A stretch of DNA of 64,000 nt, taken from Symbiodinium natans. Lineage: Eukaryota; Sar; Dinophyceae; Suessiales; Symbiodiniaceae. How positions within the stretch are numbered: the first letter of the stretch is position 1; every line of letters starts with the position of its first letter. A program made the translations under genes and the position numbers. The notes under the pieces were generated by a model. That model searched no databases and was not told the DNA's origin. It saw nothing but the letters and a program-made list of their open reading frames with translations. Shown here one piece after another: positions 13,201 to 25,558 of the stretch. Where the stretch lies: positions 1,059,881 through 1,123,880 of the forward strand of contig CAJNDS010000002.1 of the NCBI GenBank assembly GCA_905221605.1, written 5' to 3'.

Positions 13201-16200
13201 GCAAAGTAACCAACCCGAAACAAGGGCACCCTTACTATCATAATCTGGTTACTGGGCTACCAAGCTAAGGGTGGGAGGGCCAGGTTTGTGAGGGTAGTAA
13301 AGCCCTAAACCTTAAACCCTCCTCCCAAATGAGTATATAGTGAGTAATGGGCACGGAGTAGTAGGTGCAGGTTTGGTTTGGGGATTGGTATAGAGCTTTG
13401 GCTTAGGGGTTTAGAGTCGAGGTTTTGGGGTCTGGGGGAGTGGGCTCTTTGTTGTCTTTTGTTTTTCTTCTTGGGGGGTGGTGGGGGGGGGGGGGGGCAC
13501 AAGGCCGCTAATTCTTCAAGAACTGGAAGCACCTATAAACCCTAAACCCTGAACCCTACACCCTAAACCCTACACCCTAAACCCCCAAACAAGCCGCGTG
13601 GCAGAACACGAGTCCGGTCACTGCCATCAGTGTGTGCCGCGCGCTTCGTGAGCCCATGCCTGGCCAACGCATCATTCGGGGAGGAATGGGTCCACTATCC
13701 TCCCCTTAGAACCTTAATAAACATAATATTTTTGAAATATCCTCTTGGGTTTTATATAAACAAAAAATCCAAAATAATTCCCGAGGGGCATATAGTCTAA
13801 GATTCCAAGACCCCTTAATTAAGGAATATATCCTTAAAGCACATAAGGATCTCTAATCAGGAAAATTCCTTAAAGCATAGAAGGATCTCTCATAAGGAAT
13901 ATTCCTTACAGCACATAAGGATCTCTGGTAAGGAATATTCCTTAATTTTTAAGGGGTATTGGAGTCTCTGTGCTTCAGGAGGTCTGCATGGTCCTAAACC
14001 CTAAGCACCTAACAGTCTGGGATTCTCAAGAAGGTCACCAACTTCAGAACAAACCACCAGTTTCAGAGGGCATCTACAATCTCCATGGAACCCAGTTACT
14101 TGGCAATATCTTCCAAGTTTCCCTAAACCCTAAACTCTAAACCCCAAACCCTGAACCCCAAACCCTAAACCCTAAACCCTAAACCGAAATTCCGAGGCCG
14201 GGCCGCCGTAGTAGTCTTGATCTTCCGGCTCTGCCCGCTCCCGTGCCTTGTCTTCTGAGCAAACCTGGCGGCAGCTGCAAACCCTAAACCCTAAACCCTA
14301 AACCCTAAACCCTAAACCCTAAACCCTAAACCCTAAACCCTAAACCCTCAACCCTAAGCCCTAAGCCCTAACCCTAAACCCTAAACCCTAATCCCGAAAC
14401 CCCTAAACCCGAAACCCTGAATCCCTGGAATCTGGGGTTTAGGGTTTGGGTTTGTCTAGAGTGGGGCTGGTACCTAGGGCGCGGGATCGTCTAGACCTAA
14501 AACCTTGAACCCTGAACGCTGAACCCTAACGAAGCTTAGGGACTTTGGACGTTGTAGCGCTTTGGGTGCGGGAGTTCTTTGGACCCTAAACCCTAAACCC
14601 TAAACCCTAAACCCTAAACCCTAAACCCTAAACTTATCGGCTCACGGGTTCGCAGTTTCGGGTTAAGGCCTAAAGGGAATTCGGGTCTGAGGCACCACAA
14701 GGCCCCAAGACATGAACCCTAAACTCTGAATGCTAACTTGGTTGCACTTACTAGGGTTTAGGGTTTAGGGTTTAGGGTTTAGGGTTTAGGGTTTAGGGTT
14801 TAGGGTTTAGGGTTTAGGGTTTAGGGATTAGGGATTCGGGTTTAGGGTTAATAAGTTTTTAGCTGCCTTATTAAGAAACCCAAGAAACCCAAGAAGGCAA
14901 AGGATCTAAAGTTACAGTAAAGCAACACAGAGGCGAAGTCAGCCTCTAATCCCAAGCCGTGCATTTCAACCCTAAACATGACTTACTATAAGAGAACCCC
15001 CAAACCCTAAACTGAAAGCCGCCCCAAACATTGCTAGACCCTGACCCTTAAGGAGCCTTAAGCCCTGTATCATAAGCCGTCATAAGCCCTACGCCCAAAC
15101 GCGAGGTATGGCCAATCGGCGACGCTCATGTTGGGAGGCTAAAGTTAAAGTGCTTCCAAGGGCCTCTCAGGTGCTAAAGTTGTCGAAGGGTTCTAAGGTT
15201 GTTAAGGCTCGAAGGGCTCTGTGCAAGCCTTACACCCTTTGCAAGCCTTGTCCACCTAAATTCATAGGGTCCTCAAGGGTACGTATCTAGGGAACCTTAG
15301 CGAAGCTTAGGGAGCCTTGGGGAGTAGTGCGGAGTATTAGGGAACCTTCAAACTTCATACCCCCCTTGCACCCCCTAAACCCCAAACCCTAAACCCGAAA
15401 CACCAAAACCCTAAACCCTCAACACCAAAACCCTAAACCCTAAACCCTAAGCCTCCCTTAACACACTCCTTTCTTACGGGCCTTTCGGAAGCCGAGGTAT
15501 TTCACCACATTCACGTAGCGAAGCATGTTCATGAGGTGGGTCCCCCACCTGCTTTGAGGGATTGGGCTTTTGGGTTTAGGCCCTCCACCCCTAAGCCCTA
15601 AACCCTCGGGCAACGTGAGCCTCTGGGTTTGGGGGTTTGTCTCAAAGTTTGGGGCTCGGTGTCTTCCTATATAGACCCTCTTGAAGATTCCCCCTCAGTG
15701 CCCCCCCCCCCCCCCACAATTGAGGTACTCTTCGAGGATACTTGGATGGGCGGCCCTAAACCCTAAACCCTACACACCCTAAACCCTAAACCCTAAACCC
15801 TACACACCCTAAACCCTAAACCCTAAACCCGCCAAAGCGGCTGCACGGGCACGTAGTTCAGGTAGAAGTGGGTGGCCGTCGGCAGCGAGGAGGCAAGCAG
15901 TGGGAAGATGCTCGTGGGGTTCTGTCAGGGACTGGGGGCTGAGGGTGTAGGGTTTGGGGGTTCGGTTAGGGTTTAAGGGTTAAGGGTTAAGGGTGAAGGG
16001 TTGAGGGTTTAGGGTTTTGGGTTTTGGGTGTAGAGCTTTAGGTGCTTCAAGGTCCAGGTCCAGGTTTTGCGGTGCACAGTTTAAGGTTCCAAGCTTGGGG
16101 TGCTCAGCTTCAGCCCCTAATCCCCCTCAAACTCATCCGCGAAACCTCAAAAAACAAAGTCGGAGCGCGGGCAGTTAGGAACTGGGGGGTCGGGTTGTGG

Positions 16201-19200
16201 GCTCCAGGGTTCTCGCGTTTAGGGTCTCGGGTTTAGGGTTTGGGGTTTAGGGTTTATGGCGCAGGGCTCAGGGGGAGCTTTTTCAGGGAGGGGTTTCGGA
16301 AGACGCGTCCTGGATCAGCTCCGACATGCGGTCCCACAGAGAGGTTCCTACTGCCGTCCTTGCTCGGGGGTTTAGGGTTTAGGGTTTGGGGTATAGGGTC
16401 TAGGGTTTAGGGGCTTTGGGTTGAGGGTTTAATAGGAAGGGCTTCAGGGTTTAGAGTTTCGGGCTGAGGGTTTAGACTCTAAACCCTAAACAACCCTAAA
16501 CCCTAAACCCGAAACGTAGATATGCGGATAGGCAGACCTGACCCGAATGGCGTGGAGATGCTTTGCTTGTCCAAAGATCTTGTGCCTTCATGAGCAGCAG
16601 GTGGCAAAAGCCCTAGCCCCAAAACCCCAAAATCGAAGTGAGACCCAAGAGTCGCCTAGGAACCAAACGGGTGCCTCAGGGTTTAGGGTTTAGGGTTTAG
16701 GGTTTAGGGTTTAGGGTTTAGCGTTTAAAGGGGCGTATAAGGGAACTAACTTACAGCCCCATAAGAAGGAACGAAGGGCCTATTCTGGGTCCGAGGAAGT
16801 GATACCCTAACGCTGACGCCGAAGCCTTGACAGCCCAGCGTGGGGAGTTTAGAAGTGAGGCTGCAATGGAGCTTGGGGTTTGGGCCCTAAAGCCTACACC
16901 CTAAACCCTAAACCCGAAACCCTAAACCCTAAACCCTAAACCCGAAACCCTAAACCCTATAAACCCGAAACCCTATATAAACCCTAAACCCTGCACCTCG
17001 CATATGCCGAGCCGCACCAGCAAGACAAAGACGACCTCGAAGTCAGGGGGGTGGCCAATTACTGCGACACCCCCTAAACCCTACACCCTAAACCCCAAAC
17101 CCTAGACCCTAAACCGCCTGTGTGGAGTATAATTACCCTCATAAAAGAGAACCAAAAGGGGCGCATGATCTATATCAACAGATTACAAGACCTGTCCTCA
17201 CTAAGTTTAGAGCCGTTTAGGCTTGGATGTTAAAGTTTAGAGCCGTTTAGGCTTGGATGTTAAGGGCTTTAGGAACCCTAAACCCTAAACCCTAAACCCT
17301 GAACCCTAAACCCTAAACCCTAAACCCTAAACCCTAAACCCTAAACCCTAAACCTACCGGGCTATAGGAGTGTGCAGTTTGGGTATCCTGATACACACCC
17401 ATGTGTCCAGTAGGAGCCACATGTTTCCTTAGTATGGGCCCTTGAAAGGGTACCCCCTCTATACCACCTAAAACCCAAGGGCCCCTACTTCAGAACGCTT
17501 TAAAGAAAGGTAAGGGACCATGTCGAGGGACCATGCAACTAGCCCTAAACCCTAAACCCTAAACCCTAAACCCTAAACCCTAAACCCTAAACCATTGGAA
17601 CTACCCTCAGGGTGTGCCTTAAGCCTTAAGCGTAAAACCGTCAGCTCGAAGAGCTGAAGGTGTTTCACCCGAGCTCAGGAGGTGGCTAGGATCGAAATAC
17701 CCTAAACCCTAAACCCTAAACCCTAAACCCTAAACCCTAAACCCTAAACCCTGGAGGTGTGCTTTCTACCTGAGCTCAGGAGGTGGCGAGGAAGTAGAAG
17801 TAACCCTAAACCCTAAACCCTAAACCCTAAACCCTAAACCCTTAACCCTAAACCCTAAACCCTAAACCCTGGAGGTGTGCTTTCTACCTGAGCTCAGGAG
17901 GTGGCGAGGAAGTTTTAGTAACTCTAAACCCTAAACCCTTAACCCTAAACCCTAAACCCTAAACTCAGGAGGTGGCCAGGAAGTAGAAGTACCACTGCTG
18001 GATGTAATGCTGCTCCCAGGCATCGGCCTGAAGAAAAGAGAATTATAAGGTTCGAAAGGAAGGGTTTGGGGTGTCGGGTTTAGGGTTTGGGGTTTAGGGT
18101 TTAGGGTTGGGTTTAGGGCTTAGGGCTTAGGGCTTAGGGCTTAGGGCTTAGGGCTTAGGGTTTAGGGTTTAATTAGGGTTCAGGGTTCAGGGTTTAGGGT
18201 TTAGGGAGGTTCATGGGGGGTAGGTACCTAGGGAACCTTAGGGAAGCTTCGCCTTAATTAGGGAGTATTTGGGAACCTTGCGATACATACCCGCCTTGAA
18301 CCCCCTCCCCTAAGAACCCTATAAAAAGGACAAGTCTAGAGTATGGTGGCCAGGGAAGGGCTCAGTGTTTGGAGTTTAGGGACTTGCGTATGCCCCAAAC
18401 CCTAAACCGAAAACCATGAATCTCCATGTGTGAGCTGGCACAAAGGTACTCTGCACTGCCTGTGCAACGTGGAACCGGAGCTCCTGTCAAAACCCTAAAC
18501 CCTAAACCCTAAACCCTGGACCGTAAACCCTAAACCCTGAACCCTATACCTGGCGCCCTGACGCCATGCATCGCAACCATTGGAGGGTTTGCAGGAGTAG
18601 GTGGCGATGGGCCGAAGGGCGGCCCATGGGGTGGTAAGGGGTGCTCCAGCCAATCCATCTGTGAAATAGCAACAGCTGTCCTTCCTCCCGCATGCTTAGG
18701 AACAGGCGCCTGCAGTACCGGACTCGTCGGAGCTGGAAGTAGTGTCACCCGAGCCCTAAACCCTAAACCCCAAACCCAAAACGCTAAAGACCCAGTGCAG
18801 GTGGTACAGCTCCCTTCAGGAGCAGAGTACTACTAAGTCTGCTTCGGGGGCAGGAGGGGGGCTATACCCTTCAGGGCTTAGAGCGAGGGGGCTGTACTCG
18901 TCAGACATGCAGTCCACACCATGAGCACAAAGGAACAAACACCATCATATTATGATAAGGACACCCTTCTTGGGGTTGGCTATTTGATAAGGGATACCAT
19001 AACCAAAAAAAAGGTAAAGGGTACCACTGGGCTACCAAGGGGGGCAAGGAGTGGCAACAAGGACCAAACGTGTTGTGCTTGGCCCCACATCCTGAGCCGA
19101 ACTCCTAGGAACAAGGAGTTTGAACATCCGTTTAGGGTTTAGGGTTTAGGGTTTAGGGTTTAGGGTTTAGGAAACTCCCTCAACCCAAACCCATGACCCT

Positions 19201-22200
19201 TTGAAGCACCAAAGCCTGTAAATCCTAAGCCCTAAACCCTAGAACCGTGAAACTCTAAAAGCCCCTAGCCTAACCCCAAAGTAACCCCCAAGCCCCTGGA
19301 GCCCCTGAAGCCTAAACCCTAAACCCTAAACCCTAAACCCTAAACCCTAAACCCCTGAAGCCTAAACCCTAAACCCTAAACCCCTAACCCCTAAACCCTA
19401 AACCCTAAGCCTGCACGTCTCTGAAAACTGGCCAACGCGGCCTTCAGAGCAAAGCAGCTGTTGAAGATAAGGACCTGGAATCCCCCACCAGATGGGTTTA
19501 GGGCTTAGGGTTTAGGGTTTAATCTTCACTATAGAGGCCCGTGGCACATATGGACTTATCTTACATGTTTTTGTAGGCGTTTTAAGTAGGAGATAAGTTG
19601 TGTATAGGTTCGAAGGCTTGGTTTTCTTTTATCGTTTTCATGAACAGCACCCTTTTTTCGAAAACAGCGGCACACAGCTTAAGGCATGGCAGAAAACTAT
19701 GACCAGAGCTGCAGAGAGACCTTTTGTTTCTTGCAAGCATGGCAAGGCGAAACGTGCGAAAACAAGGAAAAAGCAGGCCAACTCCGCGGACATTGGTATT
19801 TTTTTGAGGACCGGCTCGCGGACACCCGTGCGCGGGCAGCAGACGACGCCCGATGGTAGTGGCACGGGGTCCGGGCTTATACGAGCCCATGCAGGCAGAC
19901 ATCCCCCCCCCCCCCCCCCCCCCGGACGTGGACGTCCGCGAGCCAGGGCTTGACCAATATTGTCGCGGATACTGGCGGACACCTGGCGGACACCTGGCGG
20001 ACAAGGGCGCGCAAGCGTCCCGAGGTGGCCGGGCAGGCTATGCTGCCAGGCAACTATAGAATATCTGTTGCAGGACCTGCAAGACCGATTTCTTCAATAC
20101 TAGCTGAAATGCATGCGCGAACCAGGGGAAATCACCCCAATATGTAAAACAGATAAGTAGAGATAAGTCTATATAAGTATTGTCTGACATAACGCAGATA
20201 AGTTCATAAGTTCCGGATATGTCAAGCAAAAAAATGTTGAACTTATCTGGAGCTTAATCACATGCAACAAACTTAACTCCAGGATAAACAATTTAATCGA
20301 CACATATCGTATACTTATAAGTCGGTAAGTCGGCGGGGCCTCCATAGTAGGGTTTAGCGAAGTTTAGCTAACCCTAAACCCTAAACCCTAAACCCTTATG
20401 TGCGGGCCTTTACGGCTTTAGCCTCGGCCTCTTCTCGTTGAGTTCATTGGGTTTCTCTGAAATTTTACCTTGGGCCCCCTAAGGTTGCATCCTTGGGTCT
20501 TAGGGGAACCTTTTTTTTTAAATGATCCTTGAGGTAGTATAGGGGCGATATGAAAAGGAAACCTGTAGGGGTACGCGTCTGAAGGGCTGCGAATCTTAGT
20601 CCCTTGGGTTTAGGGGGCTGCCAGACCCAAGGCCGGCGCCGAGACCTAAACCACGTGGGGGTTTCCGAATTTAGGGGGGGTACCTTTTTGGGGTCCTTAG
20701 TCTAAGGGGATCCTACTATTTGGGGGTCTATGCTAGGGGTCCCCTATTTTTGTAAACCCCCCCGTCTTCAAGCACCTGAAAGCATGATATGTTTCCCTAT
20801 CCCCAAACCCTAAAACCCATTGCCTCAGAGGCAGTGCATCCGCAAACAAGCACATCGGTGGCCAGGACCCCCCCTAAACCCTAAACCCTAAACCCTAAAC
20901 CCTAAACCCTAAACCCTAAACCCCCCCCCCCTCCACACCCACACAAAAAGACGGCAGCAAGAGTGGCGAGGAAGGTGGGCAGGAAGGACATGAAAAGCGT
21001 CAGGCCAATAGTCGCTGCCTCAGGGATTCAGGGGGTATAGGGTTTAGAGGGTTTCGTCCCAAAACCCCCAAAAAAAACCCTAAACCCTAAACCCCTAAAC
21101 CCAAAAAAAACACCCTAAACCCTAAGCCGATAGCTCTTGGGTATAACGCCCGCACGGCCGTATTTTCAAGCCTTGGCTTCTCGTGCAGTCCCAATAAAGT
21201 TCAAACCCTGATCACTCAGACCCGAAGAGCCCTCAAATCCGAACCTCGCCGGAACTCAAGTGTCTAAACCCTAAACCCTAAACCCGAAACCCTAAACCCA
21301 AGGTGAGTCCTGAACCCTGAGAGCTTGGACCCTGACTTCGTTTCGGGTCCGGGTTTTTACTGTTCTGTTGTGAAAGTGTTTTCTTTCCAGGGTTCCGAGT
21401 ATGACCCCTGAATGTGGGTCCCTTGTTATATGACCTTTACACACACTATAAAGAATACAGGGTAGTTTCATGGGCCCTTAATACGGCCCCGCTGAAAAGG
21501 GTATGTAAGGGGCGTATACGGGGTCCCCTTTAAGGGCCCATAGTAAGGGACCATGTAACTACCCTAAGATAAACCCGAAATCCTAAACCCGAAGCCCCAA
21601 ACCCTAAACCCTAAACCCTATAGACCCTAAACCCTAAACCCTCAACCCGACAATCCCTGTGCCGAGATGTGCCGAGGTACCAGAGAACTCCACATGGCTG
21701 CCATGGACGGGTTGTTGTCGAAGAAGGTCCCGAGAAACTGAACCTGGCATACGTTTAGGGTTCAGGGTTTAGGGTTTCGGGTTTAGGGTTGAGGGTCTAG
21801 GATTTAGGGTTTAGGGTGTGGGTTTGGGTGTAGTGCTTTGTCGTTTAGGGGTTTAGGGCTTGCGGGCTTTGAGGTTCAGGGCTTTCGGGTTTAGGGCGTT
21901 AGGGTGTAGCCGGGCTTTAGTGCTGTAGGGTTTTGGGCCTCAGGGACGAAGATAGGATAGAGGTCGCCGAAGACATCGATAATTTGGGAGTGGGGGTTCC
22001 GAAAATAGGGATACTTCTTTTACTTTTTTTTTTTTTGGGGGGGGGGGGGGGCCTCTACGGGATTCCATTCGATTGTGGTAAACCCTAACTCCGAATCCCT
22101 AAACCCCAAACCCTAAACCTTAAACCCCAATTAAACCCTATCTTGGGAAACACCCATGTGACCATCTGCACATGGTCTTGAGTTTGCATGCCCCATGCCA

Positions 22201-25200
22201 ATATCTTTTATCACAGGCTCCCTGAACAGGAAGGACCGCTACAAGAACGGCCCCACAAAAATAGCGCCTTTAGAGTTTAGGGTTTGGGGTTTGGGGTTTA
22301 CGGTTTAGGGGTTTTATACCACACTTTGCATCGTGCAGCGCCCAACAACTACACCCCTACCATGCTAAAAACCCCGAACCAACCCTAAACCCTAAACCCT
22401 AAACCCTAAGGCTCCAGACCTTGGAGACGCTCTCAAGCGTAGTGAGATTCGTGATGGCGGCGACGATGGGAATGAAGCCGAAGAAGAGCCCGGCGATCAT
22501 TCCTTGCGGCTGTAGGGTGAGGGGTTAGCCCTAAACCCTAAACCCTAAACCCTAAACCCTAAACCCTAAACCCTAAACCCTAAACCCTAAACCCTAAAAC
22601 CCCAAACCTCAGTTTCAGAAGGGGAGGTTCCAGGTGGGATGCCTTGCATAAGGTTTCCGTACTACAAATTAGGCGCAGATTGAGGAAACTCCCCACCTCA
22701 TACTGTTCTTTCTTGTCATCTTCCTCAACCCCTCCGAAACCCTGAGCCCTGAACTATGACACCCCACACCCTGAACCCCAAACCGTAAAGGACCCCCCCC
22801 CCCCAACGCTCCCTCCCAAATCCCTTCACACCCCCAGCTGTCCTGGTTCTTCTTAAAACCTACAAACAACCTAAAACTTTGCGGTTTAGGGAGTATAGGA
22901 GAAGGGTTGTAGGGGTGTGCAGTGTTGCTTTAATGCAACTATACTTCTAACCCTATTTAGGCACTAATAGCCCTATACCTATAACTACCCATGCTTGGCT
23001 GCACTTTGGAGGGTAGTTATAAAATGAGTTTTTAGCTGCCCGATTAAGAAACCCAAAAAACCCAAACAGGCTAAGGATCTAAAGTTACAGTACAGCATCA
23101 CAAAGCATGAACCTCAAGTAGGCCTGCCCTACCCCTCTTGCGGCGGAGCTGCCGTAGCCAAGGGCATGGCGGGCAGTCTCCAATCGGAAATCGATCTGCC
23201 AGCACAAGCTGCACCCTGAACCCTAAACCCCATAAACCCTCAACCCTGAACCCTAAACTGGCCCTAAACCCTGAACCCTAAACCCTGAACCCTGGCCGGA
23301 CCCTACACCCTAAACCCTAAACCCTAAACCCTACACCTGCAGCCTTTCCGGGTTAAGTGTTCAAGCCTCTGGCCTCCGCCCGGGTAGCCCGCGAAGAATC
23401 CTTAAACCCAAGAAGAACATCGGAATAACAAGGGTTTAGGGCATATATAGGCATTTCTGAATAAAAGGGTTTGGGGTTTCGGGTTCAGGCCTTAGGGTTT
23501 AGGGCTAGGAATCAAAAAAGGGCACCCTTTTGGGTGTAGAGGGGACTACACCTAAACCCTGAGCAAAGGGAGTAATGGCCTACTCTGGCTCTCTTGGGCT
23601 CTCTTTGCCTGGCAAGTTTGGCCCTTTCGGGCTGTCTTCGGCTCAGGGCTTGGGGCTTTTAGGGCTATAGCTTCAGGGCTTAGGGCTTGGGCTGGGCATA
23701 GGGCTTGAGGCTTAGGGCTTAGGGCTTAGGGCTTATCGGGCTTATAGGCCTGAGGGCTTAGGGCTTGGGGCTTCTGGACCTTTGGGCTTTCAATGGTTTT
23801 TGGGGGACTTCTCGCAGGGTTTCTAGGGTTCGCAGGATTGTTCTGCGGACCAGCAATCCTACTTGCAAGGCCTTCTGGTCTTTACCCAAATAAAGCCCAA
23901 ATGAGGCTTCTCTGCCTTGCGTTGGGCCGGGGGTAGTTCGGGGATAGCACGCTACAAGCCCTAAGAGCCCTTAATTTAGGATCATGTGCTAAGGTGAAGC
24001 GTTGGGAGGCATGTCCCATGGCCGCAGAGCTTGTGGGAAACATGCCCCCTTAAGTGGAGTCACTTGGGATGTTTCCCCCTTATACTAACTATCCTGCTAG
24101 GGATTATAATGGGGAGGGGGGGGGGGGGGTACTACAATCCCTAAACCCTAAACCCTGAACCCGAAACCCTAAAAGGGGGACCATTCCAAGGAGCACCTCT
24201 GGTTGCACCTAAACCAAGCACGACTTCAAGAGCCTGGAGATCATCGAAGCGGATGTCCGAAGGATCCGGAGGCGTCGAGACGAGGAACTCTTCCTGATGG
24301 ACTGGGCTAGGGTTTAGGGTTTAGGGTTTAGGGTTTCGGGTTTCGGGTTTAGGATTTAGGGTTTGGGGTTTAGGGTTTAGGGTTTAGGGTTTGGGGGTTT
24401 AGGGTTTAGGGTTTGGGGTTTAGGGCTAAAGGAACTCTTCCTGATGGACCGGGCCAAGGGACTTGGTAGCCCAGTAACCATATTGTCACAAGGGCACCCT
24501 TTTTTGGGTTGGCTATGTTATAAGGGAAGCCATAACCAAAAAAAAGGGTAAAGGGTACCACTGGGCTACCAAGGGCAAAAAAAGGGCTCCACTGGGAGTA
24601 AAGCTTGTTGATGTCCGGGGCCAAATCCTGAGGTTTAGCTTTTGGGGATGGGTAGGGTGGGTGTTGTAAGGTGTGGCGGTCTTCTGGAGCGTGTGCCCAT
24701 ACTATATATTGTGGGCTGCACAATAATATTCCAAGCCCCAACAAGAAACTAAGACCCTGGGTTTAGGGATTAGGATGCAGGGATTGAAAGGTTGCTGCTT
24801 GGTCGGCCCCAAACCCTAAACCCTAAACCCGAAACCCTAAACTCTAAACCCTAAACCCTAAACCCTAAATCCTAAACCGCTGCTTTACAACGCCAAGCTG
24901 CGTCGTCGGCGGTGTATCGCATGTTCAACGCCTGGGTGCTTACAGAGTTGCTTCTTTGGCTAGTTTTACGCAGGGTGTCCTGTGTTGGGGCCTGGTAAGG
25001 GTCCCCCCCCTTCGCCCCCTTTCGCTCTGGGGGGGGGGGGGATTAAGGAACTAAGGGTTTAGGGTTTTAAGGGTTTAGGGTGGGGTTCCGGATGTTTTAA
25101 GTAGGGTTTGAGGGTTATAGGATTTAGGACTTTAGGGTTTCATTACGGCTTGCAGGGTTGGTTTTTTTTTGCTGATGTCTTGGTTTGGAAGGTTGTTCGG

Positions 25201-25516
25201 GCTTTAGGGATTCGGGCTTAAGGAGTTTTGTCGTGATGTTTTTGGTTTGACGGGTGGCAAGGGGCGTACAATGGGGGGGGGGGTGAGGTTTACGGGGGGT
25301 TTAGGGTTTAGGGTTTAGGGGTAAGTGTACTGGTACGTGTACTGACACGCGACATGGCACCATCTATGGGGATATCATAGGGTACCCAATTCCTAGACTG
25401 CACTATGTCCAGCAAGTTTAGGGTTTAGGGTCTAGGGTTGAGGGGGTTTTGGTAGTATAAGTCATAGGGTACCTGATCCCAATGTTGGGCTGAATGTCAC
25501 TGTTTTGGGGGGTGGT

Positions 25517-25558
<42 letters not shown>

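Noticed and set aside
16515-16600. Island HKIFGQAKHLHAIRVR
   Set aside because: The VVFVLLVRLGI and GTSLWDRM exons join in phase and match the family without it.
19582-20004. 140-codon minus frame and overlapping frames near 19.6-20.0 kb
   Set aside because: Several overlapping frames are open on both strands around a poly-C tract; no domain or splice context supports one.
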